This document shows positions 8,553 to 17,555 of a stretch of 64,000 nucleotides of DNA, piece after piece. The stretch comes from Dyella_A sp050749815 (GTDB lineage Bacteria > Pseudomonadota > Gammaproteobacteria > Xanthomonadales > Rhodanobacteraceae). Position 1 is the first letter of the stretch; each line of letters begins with the position of its first letter. The position numbers and the translations under genes are program-made. The notes below the pieces were generated by a model. The model was not told where the DNA came from, made no database searches, and saw only the letters and a program-made list of their open reading frames with translations. The stretch is taken from contig NZ_CP192735.1 in assembly GCF_050749815.1 (NCBI RefSeq), forward strand, positions 1,116,001 to 1,180,000, in the 5' to 3' direction.

Positions 8553-8570
8553 ATACCTTAATTAAGGTAT
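8553..8570 (+). promoter_or_regulatory. perfect 18-bp palindrome, HipB operator candidate
   Basis: ATACCTTAATTAAGGTAT is a perfect inverted repeat 32 bases upstream of hipB. It overlaps a plausible promoter: TTGAGA at 8548-8553 and TATGATAAG at 8568-8576. A dimeric HTH antitoxin bound here would block RNA polymerase, the usual autoregulation of hipBA operons. Confidence 0.7.
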
Positions 8571-8602
8571 GATAAGAGGCACTTTACTGGTGGTGGACCT
8601 CC

Positions 8603-8992
8603 ATGAGGGATCTGAGCGATCTGATGGCGCAGCGTCGGCCGGACTTGCCGACCATGGACAATTTCCCGCCGGAAGTGGGCCGGCGACTGCGACTTCAGCG
8701 CATCGCCTTCAAGTGGCGCCAGGCTGATCTGGCCGCGCGCGCAGGAGTGTCGGTGCAGACCATCAAGGCCGTCGAAAAGGGCCAGGCGGTCTCTTCGTGG
8801 AATCTCCTGCGCATTCTCCTGGCGCTGAACCAAGGCGCCGACTTTCTGAGCATGCTGGCCGCTCCGAATTTCCCGAATCTGAAGGCCCACGAGCAGTACG
8901 TCCAGTTGACCGGCGCCGAGGAACCGAATGTGCTGGGGCGGCGTGTGCGCTCGACGCCTGCAACCGCGAAGAAAAAGTCGGAGAAGGCATGA
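8603..8992 (+). CDS. hipB: HipB-like HTH antitoxin
   Basis: This 129-residue XRE-type helix-turn-helix protein (residues 25-80: VGRRLRLQRIAFKWRQADLAARAGVSVQTIKAVEKG) has a Lys-rich C-terminal tail (ATAKKKSEKA). It overlaps hipA by ATGA at 8989-8992, implying coupled translation. By family knowledge it neutralises HipA and represses the operon through the palindrome at 8553. Confidence 0.8.
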   Translation: MRDLSDLMAQRRPDLPTMDNFPPEVGRRLRLQRIAFKWRQADLAARAGVSVQTIKAVEKGQAVSSWNLLRILLALNQGADFLSMLAAPNFPNLKAHEQYVQLTGAEEPNVLGRRVRSTPATAKKKSEKA

Positions 8993-10299
8993 CTATCTCT
9001 GCGGCGTGGCTCCATGCCCCGATCCACCAGGTGGATGTGTCGACATGGCACTTGGGTGCGCCCGTTCCGGTGGGCCGCCTGAACTACGAGCGCGCCAACG
9101 CTGTGGCGTACTTCGAGTGGAGCGAGGAGGCCCGAGCGCAGCGCCTGGATCTTTCCCCGTTGCGCCTGCCCACGGACATGGGCGTCTGGTCCAGCCGCCA
9201 GGAGCAGGGGCTGCCGCCGGAGTACCTCGGCTTGCCCGGGTTTCTCAACGATGCGCTACCCGATGGCTGGGGCCTGTACCTCATGGACAAGGCGCTTGCA
9301 CGGGCGGGGATTCCTCCGGAGCTGATCACGCCCGCCACGCGCTTGGCGTTTCTGGGCGATCGCGCGTGGGGCTCGCTGTCGTTTCAGCCGGTGATTGGGG
9401 AAGACCTCGAGCAGGTGATGTCGCTCGACGCGCTGGGTAAAGACATGCAGCACCTGATCGAAGGCCACATCGACGTGGTGTCCGACGAGCTCTTGCAGGC
9501 TGGCAGCTCTCCCCAGGGCGCGCGTCCCAAAGTCATGGTGGATTGCGACGAGCACTTCCGCTACGCCAAGGTGACCGCTGGCGCGCCAGCGGAGGGGGAC
9601 CGATCCTGGCTGATCAAGTTTGCCGGCCGCGATGAGCCCCACGATGCGCCGCTGCTGGAGCAGGCCTACATGCAGAGCGCCCGCGACGCAGGGTTGCGAG
9701 TGATGGACAGCGTGATCCTGACGATACGAGGCAAGCCGGCTTTTGCGACCGAACGCTTCGACCGCTCGCCGGGCGGCAGCGTGTTCACGCATACGCTGGG
9801 CGGCCTCTTGCATTTTTCCCATCGCGCGATCGGCCTGGATTACGCCAATCTGGCGCAAGCGATGGACGCGCTGCAGGTGCCCCCCGATGCGTACGCGGAG
9901 GCCTATGCACGCGCGGTTTTCAATGCGGCGATGAGCGTGCGCGACGATCACGCCAAGAACTTCGCTTTCGTGAAAGGGGCGGACGGTCGCTGGGATGTTT
10001 CTCCCGCGTACGACCTGACGTATATGTCCGGGCCCGGCGGCTATCACACGATGACTTTCGCCGGTGGCGCATCGCCGGACCCGACCCGGCAGGATCTGTT
10101 GAAGTTGGCGCCGTACTACCACCTGACCGAAACGCAGGCGCGACCGATCATCCAGACGATGGCCGAGGTGGCGCGCAAGGTGGTGCCCATGGCCCAGGAA
10201 ATGGGTGTGAGCAAAGCAACCCTGGCGCCGATCGCGCAACGATTGGAAGCGATCAACCGATCGATCGCGCCTCGAGCGAGCCGGGCCAGACGACCGTAG
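8989..10299 (+). CDS. hipA: HipA-family serine/threonine kinase toxin
   Basis: This is a 436-residue protein. An N-terminal Couple_hipA-like segment (VGRLNYERANAVAYFEWS) is followed by the HipA kinase fold. GGLLHFSHRAIG, the catalytic loop VRDDHAKNFAF (Asp, His, Asn) and the metal-binding PAYDLTY are visible and intact. HipA kinases phosphorylate aminoacyl-tRNA synthetases or related targets to induce growth arrest; the target here is unknown. The start at 8989 overlaps the hipB stop. Residues before WLHAP in a longer frame (from 8797) lie in the hipB gene and are rejected. Confidence 0.88.
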   Translation: MTISAAWLHAPIHQVDVSTWHLGAPVPVGRLNYERANAVAYFEWSEEARAQRLDLSPLRLPTDMGVWSSRQEQGLPPEYLGLPGFLNDALPDGWGLYLMDKALARAGIPPELITPATRLAFLGDRAWGSLSFQPVIGEDLEQVMSLDALGKDMQHLIEGHIDVVSDELLQAGSSPQGARPKVMVDCDEHFRYAKVTAGAPAEGDRSWLIKFAGRDEPHDAPLLEQAYMQSARDAGLRVMDSVILTIRGKPAFATERFDRSPGGSVFTHTLGGLLHFSHRAIGLDYANLAQAMDALQVPPDAYAEAYARAVFNAAMSVRDDHAKNFAFVKGADGRWDVSPAYDLTYMSGPGGYHTMTFAGGASPDPTRQDLLKLAPYYHLTETQARPIIQTMAEVARKVVPMAQEMGVSKATLAPIAQRLEAINRSIAPRASRARRP

Positions 10300-10311
10300 T
10301 GTCGGAGCGTC

Positions 10312-11496
10312 TTAGGCGCTGGGGGTCGTCGGCGTCCGCTTGAGCAGCATCGCCAGCACCGGCGGCGTCACCATCGCGGTGAGCAGCGACATCGCCACGA
10401 TGATGGCGTAGACGCGTTCGTTGAACACGCCGGCGGCCAGGCCCAGTGCGGCGATCACCACGCCTACTTCGCCGCGCGGCACCATGCCGAAGCCCACGAT
10501 GGCGGCGCTGCGCTTGCCCAGCGAGAGCGCGCCGAGGAAGCCGCCGGCGAGCTTGGAGACGATGGCGATCACGGTGACGATGGCCAGCATCATCAGCGCG
10601 TCGACGCTGGCCAGTTCCGACAGGCTCACCTTGGCGCCGGTGATGACGAAGAAGAACGGCGTGAGGAAGGAGAGCAGGGGCAGGGTCTTGTGCTCGAGGT
10701 CTTCGCGCTGGCGGGTTTCGGAGGCGATCATGCCGGCGAGGAAGGCGCCGATGATGGCGGCCAGGCCGAAGCGCGTGGACAGCCACGCCAGGCCCAGGCA
10801 GATCGCCAGCACCAGGGTCAGCGGCGAGTGCGGGCTGATCGGTTTTTCCAGCCAGCCGGAGCCGCGGCGCATCACCTTGGTGCCGCCCCATCCGATGATG
10901 GCCACGAAGCCGATGGCGCCGGCCAGGGTGAGCAGCAGCGACTGCAGATTCAATTCACCGCCGCCCTGCAGCGAGGACACCACGCCGAGCAGCAGCATGG
11001 CGAGGATGTCGTCGATCACCGCCGCGCCCAGGATCACCCGGCTCTCCACCCGCGACAGCACGCCCAGCTCCTGCAGCACGCGCGCGGTGATGCCGGCCGA
11101 GGTGGCGACGAAGGCGGCGGCGACGAACAGCGACTTGATCCAGTCGAAGCCTTCGCCGTGCGCCCACAGCGCGCCGAGCCCGAACGGCAGGATCACGCCC
11201 AGCACGCCGACCAGGAACGCGCTCTTGCCGACTTTTTTCAGATCGTCGAGTCGGGTTTCCAGGCCCACGGAGAAAAGCAGCAGCACCACGCCGATCTCGG
11301 CCAGCACGTCCAGCGGCGTGCCGGGCAGGATCTGCTCGGGCGTGAGCCAGCCCAGCGCGGAGGGGCCGACCACGCAGCCGGCGGCGATCTCGCCGACCAC
11401 GCCGGGCAGTTTCAGCCGCTGCGCGATCTCGGCGCCGATCTGCGCGGCGATGAAGATCACGAACAGGGTCAGCAGGATGTCGGCGGCGTGGTGCAT
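10312..11496 (-). CDS. CPA2-family cation:proton antiporter
   Basis: This 394-residue membrane protein has about 12 hydrophobic helices and the Na+/H+ exchanger fold: LPGVVGEIAAGCVVGPSALG in helices 2-3, LLLFSVGLETRLDDL, and FVATSAGITARVLQELG with AAVIDDILAML as the ion-binding region. It lacks the C-terminal RCK/TrkA-N domain of KefB/KefC, so it is the short form of the family. It converges on hipA with 12 bases between the stops. The transported ion (Na+ or K+) cannot be assigned. Confidence 0.85.
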   Translation of the reverse strand: MHHAADILLTLFVIFIAAQIGAEIAQRLKLPGVVGEIAAGCVVGPSALGWLTPEQILPGTPLDVLAEIGVVLLLFSVGLETRLDDLKKVGKSAFLVGVLGVILPFGLGALWAHGEGFDWIKSLFVAAAFVATSAGITARVLQELGVLSRVESRVILGAAVIDDILAMLLLGVVSSLQGGGELNLQSLLLTLAGAIGFVAIIGWGGTKVMRRGSGWLEKPISPHSPLTLVLAICLGLAWLSTRFGLAAIIGAFLAGMIASETRQREDLEHKTLPLLSFLTPFFFVITGAKVSLSELASVDALMMLAIVTVIAIVSKLAGGFLGALSLGKRSAAIVGFGMVPRGEVGVVIAALGLAAGVFNERVYAIIVAMSLLTAMVTPPVLAMLLKRTPTTPSA

Positions 11497-11549
11497 GCGT
11501 CGGTCGCTCCTTCGGTGTGGCCGACCATGCTACACGGCGGGCGGGTCGA

Positions 11550-12944
11550 TCATCCGCCGTGGAACACGTGGCTTGCCAGCCACAGGTGCAGCGCGATGCT
11601 GGCGACGTAGCCCAGCGCGATCGCCCAGGTCCAGCGCAGGTGGCTCATGAAGGTGTACTGCCCCCGCGAGGCGCCCATCAGCGCCACGCCGGCGGCCGAT
11701 CCGACCGACAGCAAGCTGCCGCCGACTCCGGCGGTGAGGGTGATCAGCAGCCACTGCGCCTCGTCCATCGGCGGGTTCATCTTGAGCACCGCGAACATGA
11801 TCGGGATGTTGTCCACCACCGCTGAGGTCACGCCCATGATGGCGTTGGCCAGGGTGTAGCCGAGGTTGCCGTAGAGCTGGTGCGAGGCCAGCTCCAGGTA
11901 GCCGAGCGCGGCCAGTCCGCCGACGCAGGCGAACACGCCGTAGAAGAACAGCAGGGTGTCCCACTCGGCGTTGGCGATGATGCGGAAGATGGAATAGGTC
12001 TGCGGCTCCTCGCCCTGTGCCAGCGCGTAGCGGCGCTGGTGCCGATCGATGCGCGTGGCCACCAGGTTGAGAAACGCCAGGCCGGTGAGCATGCCGTAGG
12101 CGGCCGGCATGCCCAGCCACTGGCGACCGACCACGGTGACGGCGATGGTCAGCGCAAAGGTGAGGCAGATGCCGATGGCGCCGGGCTTGAGGTGGCTCAC
12201 ACCGGCGCCGCACTCCGGTTGCCCCTTGGGCAGTGCGAACGCCATCAGGATCGCCGGCACCAGCCAGTTCACCAGCGACGGCGCGAACAGCCGGAAGAAA
12301 TCGAAGAAGCCGCTCTTGCCGGCCTGCCATACCATCAGCGTGGTGATGTCGCCGAACGCGCTCCAGGCGCCGCCGGCATTGGCCGCCACCACCAGGTTGA
12401 TCATCGCCAGCGCGATGAAGCGCCGGTTGCCGCCGGCTACCGCGAGCACCACGGCGGACATCACCAGCGCGGTGGTGAGGTTGTCCAGCACCGGCGAGAG
12501 GAAGAACGCAATCAGCCCGGTGATCCAGAACAGCGAGCGGTAACCGAAGCCGCGGCGGATCAGCGTGTCGCGCAGCGCCTCGAACACGTTGCGCTCGCCC
12601 ATCGCGGTGACGTAGGTCATCGCCACCACCAGGAAGAAGAAGATCTCCGCGTATTCGAGAAACATGCTCTCGAACGCGGTGGCCGCCGGCGACACCACGT
12701 TGCCCGGTTCGCCGGTGGCCCAAGCCAGCATGCCCCAGATCAACGCCGCGGCCAGCATCACCGGCTTGGATTTGGCGATGTGCAGGCGCTCCTCGAAGAT
12801 CACCGCCACGTACGCGAGCACGAACAGCGCCAGCGCGATCCAGCCGACCGGATGAGCGGTGAGGCGGAAGTTCACCTCCTGGGCCTCGGCGGCCGCGGCC
12901 GGAGCGCTGGCGAGCAGGGCGGCAAAGGCGAGGGTCCAGCGCAT
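11550..12944 (-). CDS. nhaD: NhaD-type Na+/H+ antiporter
   Basis: This is a 464-residue polytopic protein with a cleavable-looking or first-helix N-terminus (MRWTLAFAALLASAPAAAAEA). NhaD signatures are VIFEERLHIAKSKPVMLAA, FLSPVLDNLTTALVMSA, NAGGAWSAFGDITTLMVW and VVDNIPIMFAVLKM. NhaD exchanges Na+ or Li+ for protons at alkaline pH. The start at 12944 gives the N-terminal hydrophobic segment directly; longer frames upstream are shadows of the MFS gene. It runs in the same direction as the CPA2 antiporter but is separated by 53 bases. Confidence 0.88.
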   Translation of the reverse strand: MRWTLAFAALLASAPAAAAEAQEVNFRLTAHPVGWIALALFVLAYVAVIFEERLHIAKSKPVMLAAALIWGMLAWATGEPGNVVSPAATAFESMFLEYAEIFFFLVVAMTYVTAMGERNVFEALRDTLIRRGFGYRSLFWITGLIAFFLSPVLDNLTTALVMSAVVLAVAGGNRRFIALAMINLVVAANAGGAWSAFGDITTLMVWQAGKSGFFDFFRLFAPSLVNWLVPAILMAFALPKGQPECGAGVSHLKPGAIGICLTFALTIAVTVVGRQWLGMPAAYGMLTGLAFLNLVATRIDRHQRRYALAQGEEPQTYSIFRIIANAEWDTLLFFYGVFACVGGLAALGYLELASHQLYGNLGYTLANAIMGVTSAVVDNIPIMFAVLKMNPPMDEAQWLLITLTAGVGGSLLSVGSAAGVALMGASRGQYTFMSHLRWTWAIALGYVASIALHLWLASHVFHGG

Positions 12945-12991
12945 GCGGGGTCCTTGGAATCGTCCAGTGGGACCGGGCAGGGTAGCAGCCG

Positions 12992-14446
12992 TTACGAAGC
13001 CGCTGCACGCACCGCGCCGGGATGATCCGGTCGCAGCCGCAGGAAGATCGTCGCAGCCAGTGCGGTGACTGCCGCCAGCACCAGTACGGTGATGTGGAAC
13101 GCCGCCACGTAGGCGTGCGCCGCGTGCACCTCGCGCCCCACGAAGATCTCCATCAGCAGCGAGGCGAAGGCGATGCCGAAGCTGATCGACAGGTACTGCG
13201 TGGTGGAGGCCATCGACGAGGCCATCGAGGCGTGGCGGATGTCCACGTCGGTGTAGGCCAGCGTGTTCATGCTGGTGTACTGCAGCCCGGTGAAGCCGCC
13301 ATAGACGTACACCAGCATGGCGATCAGCCAGGTCGGCGTGCTGCCGTCGACCAGCGAAAACAGCGCCAGCATCACTGCCACGGCCGTGGTGTTGGCGATC
13401 AACAGGCGCCGATAGCCCAGCCGCAGCAGCAGCCGGTTCACCACCCACTTGGAGCTGATCGAGCCAAGCGCCTGCGGCACCATCATCAGGCCGGCCATGG
13501 TGGGCGACCAGCCGCAGCCCACCTGCAGAAACAGCACCAGCAGCAGGAACATGCCGCCGATGCCCAGCCGCGTGAACAGGTTGCCCACCAGCGCCACCGA
13601 CAGGCTGCGCACGCGCAGCAGGGTGAGGTCGGCCACCGGGTATGTGGTGCGCCGGCTGTGCCACACGTAGAGCGCGCCCAGCCCGATGGCCAGCGCGCTG
13701 CTGCCGGCCACCAGCGACCAGTGATGCACTTCGGCGCCGGCCTGCTCGGACGCGGTGAGCAGCAGGGCCGAGGCGGCTGCGAACAGCAGAAAGCCGCTGA
13801 CGTCGAACGGCCGCGCCTGCTCCAGCCGGTAGTCCGGCATGTCGCGCTGGTTCATCCACAGCCCGGCCAGGCCCACCGGTACGTTGATCAGGAAGATCAA
13901 CCGCCAGCTGGTGAACTCCACCAGCAGGCCGCCCAGCAGCGGCCCCAGCACCGAGCCGAGCAGGCCGAAGGTGGCCACCGTGCTCATCGCGTGCACGTAT
14001 TCGCGCTTGTCGATCGTTCGCACCAGCACATAGCGCCCCACCGGCATCAGCGAGGCGCCGCCGATGCCCTGAAGCACCCGTGCCACCACCAACTCCGGCA
14101 GCGTCTGCGCCACGCCGCACAGCAGCGAGCCGATGCCGAACGTGGCGATGGCCGCGGCGAACACGCGCCGCGTGCCGAAGCGGTCGCACAGCCAGGGGCT
14201 GGCCGGGATCAGGATCGCCAGCGTCAACACGTAACTGGTGAGCGCGCTGCGCATGCCCAGCGGCGTGACCTCCAGCGCGGTGGCCATCGCCGGAACGGCG
14301 GTGTTGACGATGGTGGAATCGAGCGCCTGCATGAAGAACGCCGCGGCCACCAGCCACAGCAGGCCGCGATAGCTGGCGTGCGAGGAGGCGGCGGCGACGT
14401 CGTCGGCGGCGGGAACCGCTGCCGGCAGGGAAGGGGGAGGAGACAT
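12992..14446 (-). CDS. MFS transporter, DHA2 (EmrB/QacA-like) drug:proton antiporter
   Basis: This 484-residue protein has the 14-helix pattern of DHA2 exporters. Motif D1-like ALDSTIVNTAVPAMA is in helix 1, SYVLTLAILIPASPWLCDRFGTRR is motif A, and GLLGSVLGPLLGGLLVEFTSWRLIFLINVPVG is motif C, the antiporter signature. It probably exports toxic organic compounds. There is no adjacent EmrA-like membrane-fusion protein or TetR regulator, so the substrate and control are unknown. Confidence 0.85.
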   Translation of the reverse strand: MSPPPSLPAAVPAADDVAAASSHASYRGLLWLVAAAFFMQALDSTIVNTAVPAMATALEVTPLGMRSALTSYVLTLAILIPASPWLCDRFGTRRVFAAAIATFGIGSLLCGVAQTLPELVVARVLQGIGGASLMPVGRYVLVRTIDKREYVHAMSTVATFGLLGSVLGPLLGGLLVEFTSWRLIFLINVPVGLAGLWMNQRDMPDYRLEQARPFDVSGFLLFAAASALLLTASEQAGAEVHHWSLVAGSSALAIGLGALYVWHSRRTTYPVADLTLLRVRSLSVALVGNLFTRLGIGGMFLLLVLFLQVGCGWSPTMAGLMMVPQALGSISSKWVVNRLLLRLGYRRLLIANTTAVAVMLALFSLVDGSTPTWLIAMLVYVYGGFTGLQYTSMNTLAYTDVDIRHASMASSMASTTQYLSISFGIAFASLLMEIFVGREVHAAHAYVAAFHITVLVLAAVTALAATIFLRLRPDHPGAVRAAAS

Positions 14447-14602
14447 CGCTGTGGATGATACCTGCGCTGGCAGGTATCGATGCTGAAGACGGGGGCGGAC
14501 GGGTCAGTACGGCTTCACGCGAAGGGGTGTTGCTCACGTGGGAAGCGCGTGCGGGTTCGCTAAACTGATCCGTCCGAGGAGCCGCCGCATGAACCTTTCC
14601 GC

Positions 14603-16987
14603 ATGACCCGCCACCCCGACGCCGCCGCGCATGCCGCCACCCTGCGCGAACAGATCGAGCAGGCCAATTACCAGTACCACGTGCTGGACGAGCCGACGAT
14701 TCCCGACGCCGAATACGACCGCCTGATGCGCGAGCTGGAGGCGCTGGAGGCGGAATACCCCGAACTGGCCACGCCCGATTCGCCCACCCGCAAGGTCGGT
14801 GCGCGCGCCACCGGCGGTTTCGCCGAGGTGCGCCACGCGATCCCGATGCTGTCGCTGGGCAATGCCTTCAGCGAGGAGGGCGAGACCGACCGCGAGCGCT
14901 TTAGCGAGGTGGCCGAATTCGAGCGGCGCATCGAACAGACGCTGGATCGCCGCGCGCCGGTGTTTTCGGTGGAGCCCAAGCTCGATGGTCTGGCAATCAG
15001 CCTGCGCTACGAGCACGGCGTGTTTGTGCAGGGCGCTACGCGCGGCGATGGCGAAACCGGTGAAGACGTCACCGCCAACCTGCGCACCGTGCGCGCGATC
15101 CCATTGCGGCTGCGTGGCAAAGGCTGGCCCGAGGTGCTGGAAGTGCGCGGCGAGGTGGTGATGCTGCGCAAGGATTTCGAAGCGTTCAACGAACACGCCC
15201 GCACCCTTGGCGAAAAGACCCTGGCCAACCCGCGCAACGGCGCGGCCGGGTCATTGCGCCAGCTCGACCCGGCGATCACCGCCAAGCGCAAGCTGAGCTT
15301 CTTTGCCTACGCGGTGGGCGTGGTGGAGGGCGGCGAGCTGCCGGATACGCATTCGCAGACCCTGAAGAAGCTGCGCGAATGGGGCTTCCCGGTATCGCCG
15401 GAGGTTTCCACCGCCAAGGGCTTCGATGGCCTGATCGCCTACTACCGTGCGATCGGCGCCAAGCGCGACGCGCTGCCGTACGACATCGATGGCGTGGTCT
15501 ACAAGCTGGACGACTACGACGGCCAGCGCACCATGGGCTTCGTTTCGCGCGCGCCGCGCTGGGCGATCGCGCACAAGTTCCCGGCGCAGGAGCAGATGAC
15601 GCGCCTGCTGGATATCGAGATCCAGATCGGCCGCACCGGCGCCGCCACGCCGCGCGCGCGGATGGAGCCGGTGCAGGTGGCCGGTGTCACCGTGACCTAC
15701 GCCACGCTGCACAACGCCGATCAGGTGGCACGGCTCGATGTGCGCGTGGGCGACACGGTGATCGTGCGCCGCGCCGGTGACGTGATTCCCGAGGTGGTGC
15801 GGGTGGTGGAGGAACAGCGCCCGCTACACACGGTGCCCTGGCACATGCCCACGCGCTGCCCGATCTGCAACTCGGCGCTGGTGCGCGAGGAGGGCGCTGC
15901 GGTGTGGCGCTGCTCCGGCGGCCTGATTTGCGCGGCGCAGCGCAAGGAAGCCCTGATCCACTTCGCCTCGCGCCGCGCGATGGACATCGACGGCCTGGGC
16001 GAGCGCTACGTCGACGCGCTGGTCGAGTTCGACATGGTCAAGACGCCGGCCGATCTCTACGCGCTGACGGTGGACGACTTTATCGGTATGAAGCAGCGCG
16101 CCGACGAGCGCGACGGCACCGTGCCGGAGACGGTCAAGCAGGGCAAGGTGGCCACCAAGTGGGCCGAGAACCTCGTCGAGGCGATCGACGCCAGCCGCAC
16201 CACCACGCTGGCGCGCTTCCTGTTCGCGCTGGGCATCATGCACATCGGCGAAAGCACAGCGAAGACGCTGGCCGCCTGGCTGGGGCGGCTGGAATTCGTG
16301 CGCAGCATGCCGGCACCGGTACTGCGCGTGCTGCCGGACATCGGCGCCGAGGTGGCCGGTTCGATCGCCGCATTCTTCGCGCAGCCGGGCAACCAGGCGG
16401 TGGTCGATGCGCTGCTGGAAGCTGGCGTGCATTTCACCGACGAAGGCGATCCCTCGCCGAAGCTGCGCGAGCGCCTGGATCTCGCCGTGCTGCTGGACAT
16501 GGCCAACGTCTCCAAGCTCGGGCCGAAGAGCACCCAGTTGCTGGCCCAGCATTACCCGACGCTCGCCGCCCTGACGCGCGCCGGCGCCGCGCACTGGATC
16601 GTCGCCGGCGTACCGCAGGCCGCCGCCACCAACCTGGAGGCGATGCTCGCCGACGAAGGCCAGCATCGCGAACTGCTCCACACCGAGCAGGCGATGCACC
16701 AACTGCTCGCCGCGCTGCCCGCCGCCGCGTCGGCCGAAGCCGCGCCACTGGACGGCCAGACCTTCGTGCTCACCGGCACGCTGCAATCGCTGAGCCGCGA
16801 TGAAGCGAAGGACCGACTCGAGGCGCTCGGCGCCAAGGTCTCCGGCTCGGTCTCGAAGAAGACCAGCGTAGTGGTGGCGGGCGAGGCGGCCGGTTCCAAA
16901 CTGGACAAGGCCAACGAGCTCGGCGTGCCGGTGTGGGACGAAGCGCAGCTGCTGGCGTTGCTGGCTGAGCACGGGGCCGCGCCGTGA
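14603..16987 (+). CDS. ligA: NAD-dependent DNA ligase
   Basis: This is a 794-residue protein. Domain Ia (YHVLDEPTIPDAEYDRLMREL) is followed by the adenylation domain with catalytic Lys126 in EPKLDGLAIS, and the OB fold (IQIGRTGAATPRARMEPV). Then come the four-cysteine zinc finger (CPICNS...CSGGLICAAQ), helix-hairpin-helix repeats and a C-terminal BRCT domain (GQTFVLTGTLQSLSRDEAK). It seals nicks in replication and repair. It is about 120 residues longer than E. coli LigA, with extra segments near residues 90-105 and 490-520. The downstream VOC gene starts inside its stop (GTGA). Confidence 0.95.
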   Translation: MTRHPDAAAHAATLREQIEQANYQYHVLDEPTIPDAEYDRLMRELEALEAEYPELATPDSPTRKVGARATGGFAEVRHAIPMLSLGNAFSEEGETDRERFSEVAEFERRIEQTLDRRAPVFSVEPKLDGLAISLRYEHGVFVQGATRGDGETGEDVTANLRTVRAIPLRLRGKGWPEVLEVRGEVVMLRKDFEAFNEHARTLGEKTLANPRNGAAGSLRQLDPAITAKRKLSFFAYAVGVVEGGELPDTHSQTLKKLREWGFPVSPEVSTAKGFDGLIAYYRAIGAKRDALPYDIDGVVYKLDDYDGQRTMGFVSRAPRWAIAHKFPAQEQMTRLLDIEIQIGRTGAATPRARMEPVQVAGVTVTYATLHNADQVARLDVRVGDTVIVRRAGDVIPEVVRVVEEQRPLHTVPWHMPTRCPICNSALVREEGAAVWRCSGGLICAAQRKEALIHFASRRAMDIDGLGERYVDALVEFDMVKTPADLYALTVDDFIGMKQRADERDGTVPETVKQGKVATKWAENLVEAIDASRTTTLARFLFALGIMHIGESTAKTLAAWLGRLEFVRSMPAPVLRVLPDIGAEVAGSIAAFFAQPGNQAVVDALLEAGVHFTDEGDPSPKLRERLDLAVLLDMANVSKLGPKSTQLLAQHYPTLAALTRAGAAHWIVAGVPQAAATNLEAMLADEGQHRELLHTEQAMHQLLAALPAAASAEAAPLDGQTFVLTGTLQSLSRDEAKDRLEALGAKVSGSVSKKTSVVVAGEAAGSKLDKANELGVPVWDEAQLLALLAEHGAAP

Positions 16988-17376
16988 GTCTGCCGATCCT
17001 GCGCGTGGCGCGCGCCTGCGCGGACCTGGAGCGCATCGCCACGCAATACCGCGAAGGCCTCGGCCTAGCCGAGCTGGGCCGCTTCATCGACCATGAAGGT
17101 TTCGACGGCGTCATCCTGGGCGAACCGCAAGGACCGTGGCATCTGGAGTTCGTCCACGTTCGGCACGACGCGCCGCCACCGCCGCCCCATCCAGAGCAGG
17201 CACTGGTGCTGTACCTGCCGGAGCGCCAGATCTGGCTTGACCGCGTGGCGGCAATGGAACGGGCCGGCTTTCTCCACGTGCCTTCGGCCAACCCGTACTG
17301 GGACCGCGCAGGCCGCAGCTACGTTGACTGCGAAGGTGGGCGTGTCATCGTGCAACAAGCGACGTGGCCCGCATGA
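16984..17376 (+). CDS. VOC (glyoxalase/bleomycin-resistance) family protein
   Basis: This 130-residue protein shows two beta-alpha-beta-beta-beta halves: LPILRVARACADLERIATQYREGLGL, then WHLEFVHV with ALVLYLPERQIW, then a second half ending YWDRAGRSYVDCEGGRVIVQQ. The VOC fold binds a metal and small substrates; the substrate is unknown. The start is GTG at 16984, overlapping the ligA TGA, so it is translationally coupled to ligA. Confidence 0.8.
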   Translation: MSLPILRVARACADLERIATQYREGLGLAELGRFIDHEGFDGVILGEPQGPWHLEFVHVRHDAPPPPPHPEQALVLYLPERQIWLDRVAAMERAGFLHVPSANPYWDRAGRSYVDCEGGRVIVQQATWPA

Positions 17377-17469
17377 ATTCGCTTCTTGAGTTTTGCGAGC
17401 TGCGCCTGCGCGCTTTCGCTTTCTCTGTCAGCAGTGACGGCGCAGAGGGAGTGACGGCTAGCGAGCTTT

Positions 17470-17550
17470 CAGCTCCCTCTCCCCTGGCGCAGCCGGGGGA
17501 GAGAGCCTGCCCTCGACTCGATCGGGGGGCTGGGGTGAGGGGGGCTCTTT
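17470..17550. repeat. GC-rich palindromic repeat, left flank of the DUF559 gene
   Basis: The stretch carries CTCCCTCTCCCCTGGCGCAG followed by the complementary arm CCGGGGGAGAGAG, then a GGGGCTGGGGTGAGGGGG tail. The same sequence family recurs at 17874-17988. Dispersed repeats with this CCCTCTCC...GGAGAGGG / GGGGTGAGGG make-up are common in proteobacterial genomes and often accompany DUF559 genes. Confidence 0.75.
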
Positions 17551-17555
17551 AATCC

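Noticed and set aside
11550..14537. 995-codon minus-strand frame covering nhaD and the MFS gene
   Set aside because: Only the nhaD part (to 12944) is a real protein; the rest is the wrong-frame shadow of the MFS transporter.
17373..17552. 59-codon frame overlapping the VOC stop (ATGA)
   Set aside because: Its second half is translated palindromic repeat, and the first part does not resemble the EpmA N-terminus. It is probably part of the insertion flank.
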